From NCBI GenBank assembly GCA_030672255.1, contig DAOVGU010000065.1, positions 1 through 12,362 of the forward strand: a DNA stretch of 12,362 nucleotides, read 5' to 3'. The position numbers and the translations under genes were made by a program. The notes under the pieces are model-generated. The model was not told where the DNA came from. It did not search any database and saw nothing but the letters and a program-made list of their open reading frames with translations. The DNA is from a bacterium (GTDB taxonomy: Bacteria > Ratteibacteria > UBA8468). Shown here piece by piece: positions 6,826 through 12,362 of this stretch; position 1 is the first letter of the stretch, and each line of letters opens with the position of its first letter.

Positions 6826-6953
6826 CCTTCATTTTGAGGGTTGAAATTGGGGGATAATTGCTCTAACAGCCTTCAAATTGAGGGTTGTTAAAGGGACTAA
6901 AGGGGGAAATAACCTTCAGAATGAGGGTTGTTCAACCCGCAAAATGAGGGTTG
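6826..6953. repeat. Four iterons, candidate origin of replication or operator array
   Basis: Four direct repeats of an 18-bp unit ending TGAGGGTTG: CCTTCATTTTGAGGGTTG (6826-6843), CCTTCAAATTGAGGGTTG (6870-6887), CCTTCAGAATGAGGGTTG (6913-6930), CCCGCAAAATGAGGGTTG (6936-6953). Start-to-start distances are 44, 43 and 23 bp, close to multiples of two helical turns. An AT-rich stretch (about 6808-6825) precedes them. The array occupies the gap between the winged-helix gene and the next ORF, a typical place for plasmid iterons. A further GAGGGTT (6953-6959) doubles as the probable Shine-Dalgarno sequence of the next gene. Confidence 0.75.
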
Positions 6954-6966
6954 AGGGTTAAACTTA

Positions 6967-7542
6967 ATGTCAGAAAATCAAGAAAGAGATGAAAAGTTAA
7001 GAGGAATAGAAATGGAGAACTTAAAGGAGAGCGTTAAAAGGATAAATGAGTTAAAGGAGCGGGTAAGAACTGACTTCTTTGAACTTGGAAGGATCTTAAG
7101 CAAAATTAAAAGTTCTGGAATTTATAAAGAACAATACTCAAGCTTTGAAGCTTTCCTCCGGGCCATAGAACTCGAAAAGGTAGGTTATCATCTGATTAGA
7201 ATTGCTACTTCAATCCCTGAACCTAAAGCTAAAGAGGTAGGCTGGAAGAAATCAAATTTGATTCTGCCGGTTGTGTCTCGAGTTAACGAGAGAACCAAAG
7301 AAGAAATTTTTGAGATGGCAAAAGTTCAAAGTTCTGAAGAGCTGAAGAAATCTCTTGAACCAATTCGAGAAGAAATTCATCTTCCGACCCTTTCAACCTG
7401 TCTCAATTTCGGAAGATGTTCCAGAGAAACGAAAGAAGAAGTAGATGAACTTCTTGAAAAGATAATGGAGAAGAAGTCTCTCGCTGGCAGTAAAGCAGAA
7501 GCTATTCGATTAATTTTAGTTGAATATGAACAGGGTCTATAA
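6967..7542 (+). CDS. Putative DNA-binding/partition-like accessory protein
   Basis: 191 residues, not recognised with certainty. Residues 24-80 (KRINELKERVRTDFFELGRI ... GIYKEQYSSFEAFLRA ... GYHLIRIA) follow a pattern seen in helix-turn-helix proteins of plasmids and integrated elements, where ELGR-x-L precedes a YSSF segment. The C-terminal third has CLNFGRC (145-151) and a helical tail with SKAEAIRLILVEY, reminiscent of ribbon-helix-helix or ParB-associated tails. GAGGG of the last iteron unit lies about 9 nt before the ATG. The gene lies next to the iterons, so its protein may bind or read the same region. Confidence 0.5.
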   Translation: MSENQERDEKLRGIEMENLKESVKRINELKERVRTDFFELGRILSKIKSSGIYKEQYSSFEAFLRAIELEKVGYHLIRIATSIPEPKAKEVGWKKSNLILPVVSRVNERTKEEIFEMAKVQSSEELKKSLEPIREEIHLPTLSTCLNFGRCSRETKEEVDELLEKIMEKKSLAGSKAEAIRLILVEYEQGL

Positions 7543-7585
7543 GGAGGTGAGACCGGTGTCACCTCAAAAAATAGAAAGGAAATAA
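7541..7585 (+). promoter_or_regulatory. Translational leader: perfect Shine-Dalgarno, 9-codon ORF and hairpin
   Basis: AAGGAGGTGA (7541-7550) is a full-length match to the 16S anti-Shine-Dalgarno sequence. Seven to eight nt after it, GTG 7556 opens a 9-codon frame (VSPQKIERK) whose TAA (7583-7585) directly abuts ATG 7586 of the next gene in the same frame. GAGGTGA (7544-7550) and TCACCTC (7559-7565) form a perfect 7-bp hairpin that would hide the Shine-Dalgarno sequence. This is either a leader peptide with coupled re-initiation, or the true start of the next gene interrupted by one nonsense codon. Confidence 0.5.
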
Positions 7586-7909
7586 ATGGAGAAAGAAATG
7601 AGCGATAAATTCGTATCAGAAGTAGAAAATGTCAAAAATCTTGAGAAATGCCCTCGCTATGAACATTGCTCAATTCCGATATGTCCTCTGGATTTGAATT
7701 TGGCATTTAGAAACCGGCTCAGTAATGAAGGAATCTGTCGCTGGATGCGAGAGGCTGGTAAACCACGAATAATTGCTGGTAAAGAAATAGTATTCGGCGG
7801 AAGAGTTATGCCAGACCATATATTGATTTATGTGCCTGAAGGTAATGTTAGATGGCTTAATCAACCCTCGCAAAAGAGGTGGCAGGAACTGAAAGAAAAA
7901 TCTAAATGA
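7586..7909 (+). CDS. Small four-cysteine protein of integrated elements
   Basis: 107 residues, unknown function. The block CPRYEHCSIPICPLD (22-36) with a further Cys51 (GICRW) gives a C-x5-C-x4-C-x17-C set that could bind zinc or another metal. Similar CP-x4-C-x4-CPLD proteins occur in many bacterial genomes near integrases, as I recall; no activity is known to me. The C-terminal half is short strands and a basic helix. GAAAGGA (7574-7580) lies about 5 nt before ATG 7586. The same frame is open upstream to GTG 7556 except for one TAA, so the original protein may have been 10 residues longer. Confidence 0.55.
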   Translation: MEKEMSDKFVSEVENVKNLEKCPRYEHCSIPICPLDLNLAFRNRLSNEGICRWMREAGKPRIIAGKEIVFGGRVMPDHILIYVPEGNVRWLNQPSQKRWQELKEKSK

Positions 7910-7939
7910 AATTTTTTTAAGGTAAGACTTTACTAAACA

Positions 7940-8152
7940 GTGGAAAAGCGTTATATTAGTGTCAGAGAATTATCCCAATATACTGGGTTGAGTGTCCATA
8001 CTTTATATACCTGGGTATCTCAAGGAATAATTCCTTTTCATAAACCCGGAGGTCGCATCCTTCGTTTTGATAAAGAGGAAATTGATAAATGGATGCATTC
8101 AGCTTTTAACAAAAGGCTGAAACAAAGGACAGGATTGACAATAAACCTTTAA
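7940..8152 (+). CDS. Excisionase-like helix-turn-helix protein (MerR/AlpA type)
   Basis: 70 residues. ISVRELSQYTGLSVHTLYTW then VSQGIIPFHKPGGRILRFDK and EEIDKWM is the standard HTH_17/excisionase pattern: a helix-turn-helix with a wing whose GGRILRF strand contacts DNA. Such proteins bend attachment-site DNA to favour excision, and some repress transcription. The GTG 7940 start has no clear Shine-Dalgarno sequence, and no in-frame ATG lies upstream. It sits 25 nt before the integrase gene, the usual xis-int order. It is also a candidate ligand for the palindrome at P2. Confidence 0.8.
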   Translation: MEKRYISVRELSQYTGLSVHTLYTWVSQGIIPFHKPGGRILRFDKEEIDKWMHSAFNKRLKQRTGLTINL

Positions 8153-8163
8153 TTTAATAGAAT
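8135..8163 (+). promoter_or_regulatory. Candidate integrase promoter inside the xis-like gene end
   Basis: TTGACA (8135-8140), a 17-bp spacer and TAGAAT (8158-8163). The start would be near 8170, only about 8 nt before the integrase ATG and within or next to its GAGAGGAG Shine-Dalgarno sequence, so the transcript would have a very short leader. The hexamer fit is good, but the -35 lies in coding sequence and could be chance. Confidence 0.4.
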
Positions 8164-8177
8164 TAGAGAGGAGAAAG

Positions 8178-9389
8178 ATGGGGAACATATATGTAAGAAA
8201 GGGGAAAAAGACGGGTAGTTTGGGTATATCCTATATGTTTCAGGGAAAGCAGATACGCAAGATAATCGGCCCGCAGAATGAGAGGAATAAGAAGTTGGCA
8301 AAAATAATTCTTGGCAAGATAGAAGCCCAAATTAAAGAAGGGAAGCACCTTGATATTCAAAAGAACGAGAAGATTAAGTTTGAGGAAATGGCAAAAACTT
8401 ATCTGGAAGCTCACTCCAAGCTGAATAAACGCTCTTTCAGAAGGGATGAGACAATCATTAAGAATCTTCTGCCGTTCTTTGGTGGAAGATGGCTTTTTGA
8501 AATTACCTCTTTAGATGTAGAGAATTACAAGAGGAAGAGGAAAGAACAGGTAGCAACTGCAACAGTAAATCGGGAGTTTGCTTGCTTAAGGCATATTTTC
8601 ACCAAAGCGATAGAATGGGACAAACTAAGGGAGAATCCTGCTGCCAAGGTAAAACTTTTTAGGATAGATAATAAGAGATTGCGATATTTAGAGAGGGAAG
8701 AGATGAAAAAGTTGATTGATGCCTGTTCAGAACATCTAAAACCTATTATTATAGTTGCCCTTTTCACTGGTATGAGAAAGAGCGAGATCCTCAACCTTAA
8801 ATGGAGAGATTTAGATTTCTCCCAAAAAATAATTTATCTTTTAGATACAAAGAATGGAGAAAAAAGAGAAGTTTATATGAACGATATTGTCTACTCTGTT
8901 TTGCTTGGAGTAAAAAAACATCCAGATAGTGGTTATGTCTTCTGCAATAAAGAAGGGAAGCCCTATGGAAATGTAAGGAGGTCATTTGCTACTGCTCTCC
9001 GAAAAACAGGAATAAAAGATTTTAAATTTCACGATTTAAGACATACCTTTGCTTCTCAACTTACTATGGCAGGAATAGATTTAAAAACAGTTCAGGAATT
9101 ATTAGGTCATAAAACCCTCGATATGACCTTGAGATATGCCCATCTATCTCCTGATCATAAGAGAGTAAAGGTCGATTATTTCTGCAACCAATTTATGGAT
9201 AGTGTAGAAAGCAAAATCAGCACAATTTCAGCACAAAAGGATATTTTACAGAAATTGCCAAAAGAGCCAGTTTTAGATAAGATAGACGTAGCAAGTATTT
9301 TTGAAGAACCTGCCCATGTAGCTCAGCTGGTAGAGCAGAGCATTCGTAATGCTAAGATCGCTGGTTCGAATCCAGCCGTGGGCTCTTGA
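8178..9389 (+). CDS. int: Tyrosine recombinase (integrase) whose 3' end overlaps tRNA-Thr
   Basis: 403 residues. Residues 1-60 are an arm-type DNA-binding domain, about 65-155 the core-binding SAM-like domain, and about 165-335 the catalytic domain with all expected residues: R200 (TGMRKSEI), K225 (DTKNG), H285 and R288 (HDLRHTFAS), H311 (LLGHKTLDMT) and the nucleophile Y320 (LRYAHLS). It should catalyse site-specific integration and excision. AGAGAGGAG (8165-8173) precedes ATG 8178. The last 26 codons (from AHVAQLVEQ to SNPAVGS) are the tRNA gene read as protein, so the C-terminus is set by the attachment site and would differ in the excised form if the crossover lies within the tRNA. Confidence 0.95.
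   Translation: MGNIYVRKGKKTGSLGISYMFQGKQIRKIIGPQNERNKKLAKIILGKIEAQIKEGKHLDIQKNEKIKFEEMAKTYLEAHSKLNKRSFRRDETIIKNLLPFFGGRWLFEITSLDVENYKRKRKEQVATATVNREFACLRHIFTKAIEWDKLRENPAAKVKLFRIDNKRLRYLEREEMKKLIDACSEHLKPIIIVALFTGMRKSEILNLKWRDLDFSQKIIYLLDTKNGEKREVYMNDIVYSVLLGVKKHPDSGYVFCNKEGKPYGNVRRSFATALRKTGIKDFKFHDLRHTFASQLTMAGIDLKTVQELLGHKTLDMTLRYAHLSPDHKRVKVDYFCNQFMDSVESKISTISAQKDILQKLPKEPVLDKIDVASIFEEPAHVAQLVEQSIRNAKIAGSNPAVGS
9312..9384 (+). tRNA. tRNA-Thr (anticodon CGU), attachment site of the element
   Basis: 73 nt fold into a full cloverleaf: acceptor stem GCCCATG with CGTGGGC (one G-U), D stem GCTC/GAGC, anticodon loop TTCGTAA with anticodon CGT reading ACG, variable loop of 5 nt, T stem GCTGG/CCAGC with TTCGAAT loop, discriminator T. 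The CCA end is not encoded. The only flaw is a G-A mismatch at the first anticodon-stem pair (positions 27-43). The gene lies wholly inside the integrase reading frame on the same strand, so it is at the right end of the element; the 5' portion up to the crossover may be element-derived. Confidence 0.9.
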
Positions 9390-9414
9390 CAAATTGCGCT
9401 ATTTAAATTATGCT
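9386..9414 (+). promoter_or_regulatory. Promoter for the methyltransferase operon, overlapping the integrase stop codon
   Basis: TTGACA (9386-9391, perfect -35) overlaps the integrase TGA; a 17-bp spacer leads to TATGCT (9409-9414, 4 of 6 matches). Transcription from about 9421 would leave a leader of about 85 nt before ATG 9506. No strong hairpin or Shine-Dalgarno sequence was seen in the 9390-9505 gap. A separate TATAAT at about 9452-9457 has no convincing -35. Confidence 0.55.
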
Positions 9415-9505
9415 CTATCTTCAGTAGTAATATGCGGGAAGATTCACTTCTATAATTATCTCACAGCAACAGTAATCTATTTATGATAGTCTGGTTGCAT
9501 TGAAA

Positions 9506-10594
9506 ATGACCGAGAGAGAAAAATTTTTAAAGATTGCGAGATTTGAGTTAAAGGGAGAACTCTTTCTACCCTCCTGCTGGCAGTGGTTCTGGAATGGCAC
9601 GCTGGAAAGATGGAGAGGAGAGGGACTTCCCGGGGATGTCCATATCCGTGAATATTTCGGGTTTGATAGAATGGACTATTTCCCTATCGACCTATCTAGC
9701 ACTGTACCATCAATTCCTCCCTTTGATATAAAAACTCTAGAAGAGGATGCCACTCATAAGGTTATCATCGATGGAGATGGGGTAAAAAAAAAGATATTTA
9801 AAGAGCAGAGAGAATCTTCCATGGACCAATGGATTGAGTATCCGGTGAGGGATAGAAAAACCTGGCAGAAGTATAAAAAGCGGCTTAATCCACATTCTCC
9901 TGCCCGCTATCCCCTCTGGTGGGAGAAAGAAAAGGGAAGATATAAAGAAAGAGATTATCCCTTAGGGATTCTCGTAGGAGGTTTCTTCGGATGGATGAGG
10001 AACTGGATCGGTATTGAGAATCTCAGTTATCTATTAGTTGACGATATAGCATTAATCAAGGAGATTGAGGAATATACTGAATATTTTATCGTTGAAACAA
10101 TAAAACCGGTCTTAAAGGAGATTCAATTTGATTTTGCTCTCTTCTGGGAAGATATGGCATATAATAAAGGTTCATTGGTCTCGATGGAATTTGTTAAGAA
10201 ATATATGGTTCCTCATTATAAAAGGGTGACAGATTTATTACATAGTAATGGTATTGATGTTATTACCCTGGATTCCGATGGTAATGTCTGGGAATTGATT
10301 CCTTTCTGGTTGGAATGTGGAATAAATGGTATCATTCCCAATGAGGTAGCCGCTGGGATGGATGTGGTAGCGATGAGAAAAAGATTTGGCAAAAACCTTA
10401 TTATAGGGGGTGGAATTGATAAGCGGGCCCTGAGCAAAGGAAAAAAGGAGGTTGAGGAAGAGGTTATGAAAAAGGTTCCCAGTCTTCTTAAGGATGGGGG
10501 ATACTTCCCGGGGATTGACCATTCGGTGCCGCCCGATGCTCCCTTGGAGAATTATCTTTATTATCTGAAGTTAATCAGGGAAATAGGAAGTTAA
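9506..10594 (+). CDS. URO-D-family (MtaA/CmuA-like) corrinoid methyltransferase
   Basis: 362 residues from ATG 9506 (a TTG at 9500 would add two). The end of the protein shows the family pattern: LLHSNGIDVITLDSDGNVW (247-265 counting from TTG), GINGIIPNEVAAGMDV, GKNLIIGGGIDKRAL and GGYFPGIDHSVPPDAPLENY. This fold transfers methyl groups to or from a corrinoid protein, which is encoded next, 20 nt downstream. The zinc-ligand pattern HxC of MtaA/CmuA is replaced by H-S-N, with one Cys later (Cys273), so metal use and substrate are uncertain. It is not a classical haem-pathway uroporphyrinogen decarboxylase by context. Neither start codon has a good ribosome-binding site. Confidence 0.8.
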   Translation: MTEREKFLKIARFELKGELFLPSCWQWFWNGTLERWRGEGLPGDVHIREYFGFDRMDYFPIDLSSTVPSIPPFDIKTLEEDATHKVIIDGDGVKKKIFKEQRESSMDQWIEYPVRDRKTWQKYKKRLNPHSPARYPLWWEKEKGRYKERDYPLGILVGGFFGWMRNWIGIENLSYLLVDDIALIKEIEEYTEYFIVETIKPVLKEIQFDFALFWEDMAYNKGSLVSMEFVKKYMVPHYKRVTDLLHSNGIDVITLDSDGNVWELIPFWLECGINGIIPNEVAAGMDVVAMRKRFGKNLIIGGGIDKRALSKGKKEVEEEVMKKVPSLLKDGGYFPGIDHSVPPDAPLENYLYYLKLIREIGS

Positions 10595-10614
10595 AAAAGG
10601 GAGGAGAAAGGAAG

Positions 10615-11250
10615 ATGGCTGATTTAGAAGAAATGAAGGAGAGTCTGATTAAAGGAGACGCAAATAGGGTTAAGGAGTTAGTGGAGGCGGCAGTCAAGGA
10701 GAAAGCGCCGGTGGGAGAGATTCTCAATCAGGGATTGATTGCAGGAATGAATGTTGTGGGAGTGAAGTTTAAGAATAATGAATTCTATGTTCCTGAGGTT
10801 CTGATTGCTGCCCGAGCGATGCATGCCGGAATGGGTATCTTAGAGCCTCTTTTGGCCGAGGGCGGAATAAAACCGATAGGCAAAATTGCCATCGGCACGG
10901 CAAAGGGAGATCTGCATGACATTGGCAAAAACCTGGTGATTATGATGTTAAAAGGAGGAGGTTTTGAGGTAGAGGATTTGGGGATTGATGTTCCAGAGGA
11001 AAAATTTGTTGAAGCGGCCAAAGCCGGAACTCAGTTAATCGGTATTTCTGCACTTTTAACCACCACTATGCCCTCAATGAAAACGGCAATCGAAGCTTTA
11101 AAATCCGCCGGCTTAAAGGATAAGGTTAAGGTAATGATTGGCGGAGCTCCCATCACCCAGGCCTATGCTGACGAGATTGGAGCGGATGGCTATAGCCCTG
11201 ATGCTGCCTCCGCAGTTGATAAAGCAAAGGAGTTAATAGAGGCTCGGTAG
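10615..11250 (+). CDS. Corrinoid (cobalamin-binding) protein, MtaC/MtbC family
   Basis: 211 residues, the usual length. Residues 1-85 are the helical methionine-synthase cap domain (NEFYVPEVLIAARAMHAGM). Residues 88-210 are the B12-binding Rossmann domain: GDLHDIGKNLV with D99, H101 (lower axial cobalt ligand) and G104, SALLTT (145-150), and IGGAP (175-179), in the standard DxHxxG / SxL / GG spacing. It carries the methyl group between a donor-specific methyltransferase and an acceptor methyltransferase. GGGAGGAG (about 10599-10606) lies 8 nt before ATG 10615, far better than its upstream partner's site. The TAG stop lies inside the left arm of the following palindromic repeat. Confidence 0.93.
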   Translation: MADLEEMKESLIKGDANRVKELVEAAVKEKAPVGEILNQGLIAGMNVVGVKFKNNEFYVPEVLIAARAMHAGMGILEPLLAEGGIKPIGKIAIGTAKGDLHDIGKNLVIMMLKGGGFEVEDLGIDVPEEKFVEAAKAGTQLIGISALLTTTMPSMKTAIEALKSAGLKDKVKVMIGGAPITQAYADEIGADGYSPDAASAVDKAKELIEAR

Positions 11251-11383
11251 TTCCCTTCAGCGGCACGCTCGATTTCCCCAGCGAGGAAATCTTCGCTCTC
11301 GTTGCTCCTCACTCGTCCGCCTTTGGCGGACACCATGCCCGCTTCGTCGCTAACAAGGCACGCTTACAGGGAACTACCTCGCC
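11241..11383. repeat. GC-rich palindromic intergenic repeat (MITE-like)
   Basis: GGCtcGGTAGTTCCCT (11241-11256) and AGGGAACTACCtcGCC (11368-11383) are terminal inverted repeats, 14 of 16 matching, with an inner 11 bp perfect. Inside is a perfect hairpin GTCCGCC-TTT-GGCGGAC (11315-11331) and a smaller AGCGA/TCGCT. It fills the whole gap between the corrinoid gene and plsY, is much richer in GC than its surroundings and has no coding capacity. The corrinoid stop codon is part of the left arm. It may act as a terminator-like hairpin, but no T-run follows. Confidence 0.7.
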
Positions 11384-11396
11384 TTGGTGTGTACTA

Positions 11397-12008
11397 ATGT
11401 TTATTCAGCTACTGCTCATTGTTTCTGCCTATCTGATTGGGTCGGTTCCTTTTGGGTATCTTCTGGCGCGTCTCTTTAAGAGGATTGATATCAGAGAATT
11501 TGGCAGCCACAATATTGGTGCAACCAATGTCCTGCGGGTAGTTGGGCCCTTCCCGGCAGTTCTCACTCTGCTTTTTGATATTGGGAAGGGTGCTATTGTT
11601 GTTCTTTTGACCAAAAGATATTTTCCCTCTTTCACCCTCTTACCAATTATTGTCGGTATTTGCGCAATCTGTGGCCACAACTTCTCCATCTTCTTGAAAG
11701 GAAGAGGTGGTAAAGGAGTGGCGACAGGTTTTGGGGTGCTGCTTGGACTTGTTCCCATTGTTGCTCTTTTGACCTTTCTCGTCTGGCTCTTTGTTGTTCT
11801 TATTAGCCGCTATATCTCCCTTGCCTCTCTGGTTGGGGCACTTGCCTTTCCTATTTTTCTCTGGATAAAAGAGGAAAATATCTCATTGATAGGTCTTGGT
11901 ATCCTTGTTTTCATCCTGGTGGTAATCAGGCACCGGGAAAATATTAAAAGATTGATTAAGAAAACCGAACCAAAGATAATAATAAAGGGGTCAGGTCTCA
12001 ACATTTGA
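11397..12008 (+). CDS. plsY: Acyl-phosphate:glycerol-3-phosphate acyltransferase PlsY
   Basis: 203 residues, the normal length for this integral membrane enzyme. It transfers an acyl chain from acyl phosphate to glycerol-3-phosphate, giving lysophosphatidate. All three family motifs are present: GSVPFGYLLAR then GSHNIGATNVLR (about 36-47), GHNFSIFLKGRGGKGVATG (about 93-111), and VIRHRENIKRL (about 176-186). Five to six hydrophobic helices separate them. ATG 11397 has no Shine-Dalgarno sequence: the palindromic repeat ends 13 nt upstream. GpsA, which makes its substrate, follows directly. Confidence 0.95.
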   Translation: MFIQLLLIVSAYLIGSVPFGYLLARLFKRIDIREFGSHNIGATNVLRVVGPFPAVLTLLFDIGKGAIVVLLTKRYFPSFTLLPIIVGICAICGHNFSIFLKGRGGKGVATGFGVLLGLVPIVALLTFLVWLFVVLISRYISLASLVGALAFPIFLWIKEENISLIGLGILVFILVVIRHRENIKRLIKKTEPKIIIKGSGLNI

Positions 12009-12011
12009 CAA

Positions 12012-12100
12012 AATGACACAAAGTGTCATTCCGAGCAAAGCGAGGAATCTCATTGAGATTGCCACATCCGCCAAAGACGGACTCGCAATGACTGCGTCAT
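12012..12100. repeat. Palindromic intergenic repeat of the GTCATTCCGAG type
   Basis: A set of nested palindromes: AATGACAC-AAA-GTGTCATT (12012-12030), outer arms GTCATTCCGAG (12025-12035) with CTCGCAATGAC (12082-12092, one mismatch), AATCTC-ATT-GAGATT (12046-12060), TCCG/CGGA around CCAAAGA (about 12067-12081), and ATGAC-TGC-GTCAT (12088-12100). Repeats beginning GTCATTCCGAGC...GCGAGGAATCTC are widespread dispersed elements in bacterial genomes, as I recall. The TCCGCCAAAG-CGGA core also matches, in inverse, the core hairpin of the repeat before plsY. Confidence 0.75.
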
Positions 12101-12101
12101 A

Positions 12102-12362
12102 ATGAATATTGCAATCTTAGGAGCAGGGGGATGGGGAACAACCTTAGCAATTCATCTTGTTAAGAAGAATCATCAGGTAAGATTATGGGAATTCTTTCCC
12201 GATTATGCATTGGTTCTACAAAGAAAAAGGAAGAATCCAAAATTTCTTCCTCAAGTATCAATTCCGAAAAAAATCCTTATCTCCTCAGATTTAGAAAAGG
12301 TGATCTTTAAAGCAGAGCTAATTATTCTTGCTGTCCCTGCATTTGGGGCAAGGGAAGTTCTT
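12102..12362 (+). CDS. gpsA: NAD(P)-dependent glycerol-3-phosphate dehydrogenase GpsA (5' part)
   Basis: The first 87 codons, cut by the window edge. The N-terminus MNIAILGAGGWGTTLAIHL carries the dinucleotide-binding loop GAGGWG (7-12) typical of GpsA, and ELIILAVPAF is the second strand end of the Rossmann fold (the family's V-P-S/A region). It reduces dihydroxyacetone phosphate to glycerol-3-phosphate, the substrate of PlsY just upstream. ATG 12102 follows the repeat by one base, so there is no Shine-Dalgarno sequence; ATG is nevertheless fixed by the alignment of the glycine loop. Confidence 0.93.
   Translation, partial: MNIAILGAGGWGTTLAIHLVKKNHQVRLWEFFPDYALVLQRKRKNPKFLPQVSIPKKILISSDLEKVIFKAELIILAVPAFGAREVL

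Larger units (their letters stand above)
1..9384 (+). mobile_element. Integrated genetic element in tRNA-Thr (right end seen, left end outside window)
   Basis: A tyrosine recombinase preceded by an excisionase-like gene, with the recombinase frame running through a tRNA gene, marks the right end of an integrated element. Upstream genes fit a replicon-type element: an AAA+ ATPase, a winged-helix Rep-like protein with iterons, small regulators, and a DUF5659-like protein, all visibly more AT-rich than the chromosomal genes after 9,500. No relaxase, type IV secretion, terminase, portal or capsid gene is visible. I found no second copy of any tRNA-Thr segment in the first 470 bases, so the left attachment site is probably further upstream and the start given here is only the window edge. 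Confidence 0.65.

Noticed and set aside
6656..6844. 62-codon + strand frame overlapping the winged-helix gene
   Set aside because: It is out of frame with the clear winged-helix coding sequence and runs into the first iteron.
6826..6953. CRISPR array
   Set aside because: Only four imperfect 18-bp units with unequal spacers of 26, 25 and 5 bp, and no cas genes; the pattern fits iterons.
9506..10594. Haem-pathway uroporphyrinogen decarboxylase (HemE)
   Set aside because: Context with a corrinoid protein and the C-terminal pattern fit the methyltransferase branch, and the characteristic HemE N-terminal arginine motif is not seen.
12005..12033. Promoter for gpsA beginning with TTGACA at the plsY stop
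   Set aside because: No -10 hexamer lies 16-18 bp downstream (the sequence there is ATTCCG within the repeat).

Overview
This is a bacterial window with every recognisable gene on the + strand. It has two parts. Positions 1 to about 9,384 look like an AT-rich integrated genetic element. From about 9,386 to the end is chromosome: a corrinoid methyltransferase pair and the phospholipid genes plsY and gpsA. The gpsA/plsY neighbourhood and bacterial-type promoters (TTGACW, 17 bp, TATAAT-like) indicate a bacterium. The methyltransferase/corrinoid pair suggests an anaerobic or C1-using lineage, perhaps an uncultured candidate phylum, but the species cannot be named from this sequence.

Element, left to right: the C-terminus of a membrane protein (1-135); a 27-residue hydrophobic peptide (155-238); a strong promoter (235-263) feeding a roughly 200-nt leader that can fold into two mutually exclusive structures, one ending in a U-run; a large AAA+ ATPase (468-2174); two paralogous proteins sharing a GIKWGTDI-type domain, the second secreted and carrying PDZ and OB-like domains (2190-4112); a second strong promoter with a 17-bp palindromic operator (4339-4381) driving a 517-residue protein with a C-terminal sigma-4/LuxR-like helix-turn-helix (4414-5967); an intrinsic terminator (6008-6054); then a compact cluster of small genes: a DUF5659-like protein, a winged-helix Rep-like protein followed by four iterons, an ELGR-type DNA-binding-like protein, a four-cysteine protein, an excisionase-like HTH protein and a tyrosine recombinase. 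The recombinase reading frame runs through an entire tRNA-Thr(CGU) gene (9312-9384), which marks the right attachment site. The left attachment site is not in the window.

A possible working model is an integrative, self-replicating but apparently non-conjugative element. The winged-helix protein with its iterons would be the origin module, the AAA+ protein a helicase or remodeller under attenuation control, the HTH protein a transcription regulator acting on itself, and Xis/Int the integration switch. No capsid, relaxase or secretion genes are visible, though they could lie to the left.

On the chromosome side a promoter whose -35 box overlaps the integrase stop codon leads into a URO-D-family methyltransferase and its corrinoid protein. 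PlsY and GpsA, consecutive steps of phospholipid precursor synthesis, follow. Each is immediately preceded by a GC-rich palindromic intergenic repeat and lacks a clear Shine-Dalgarno sequence.
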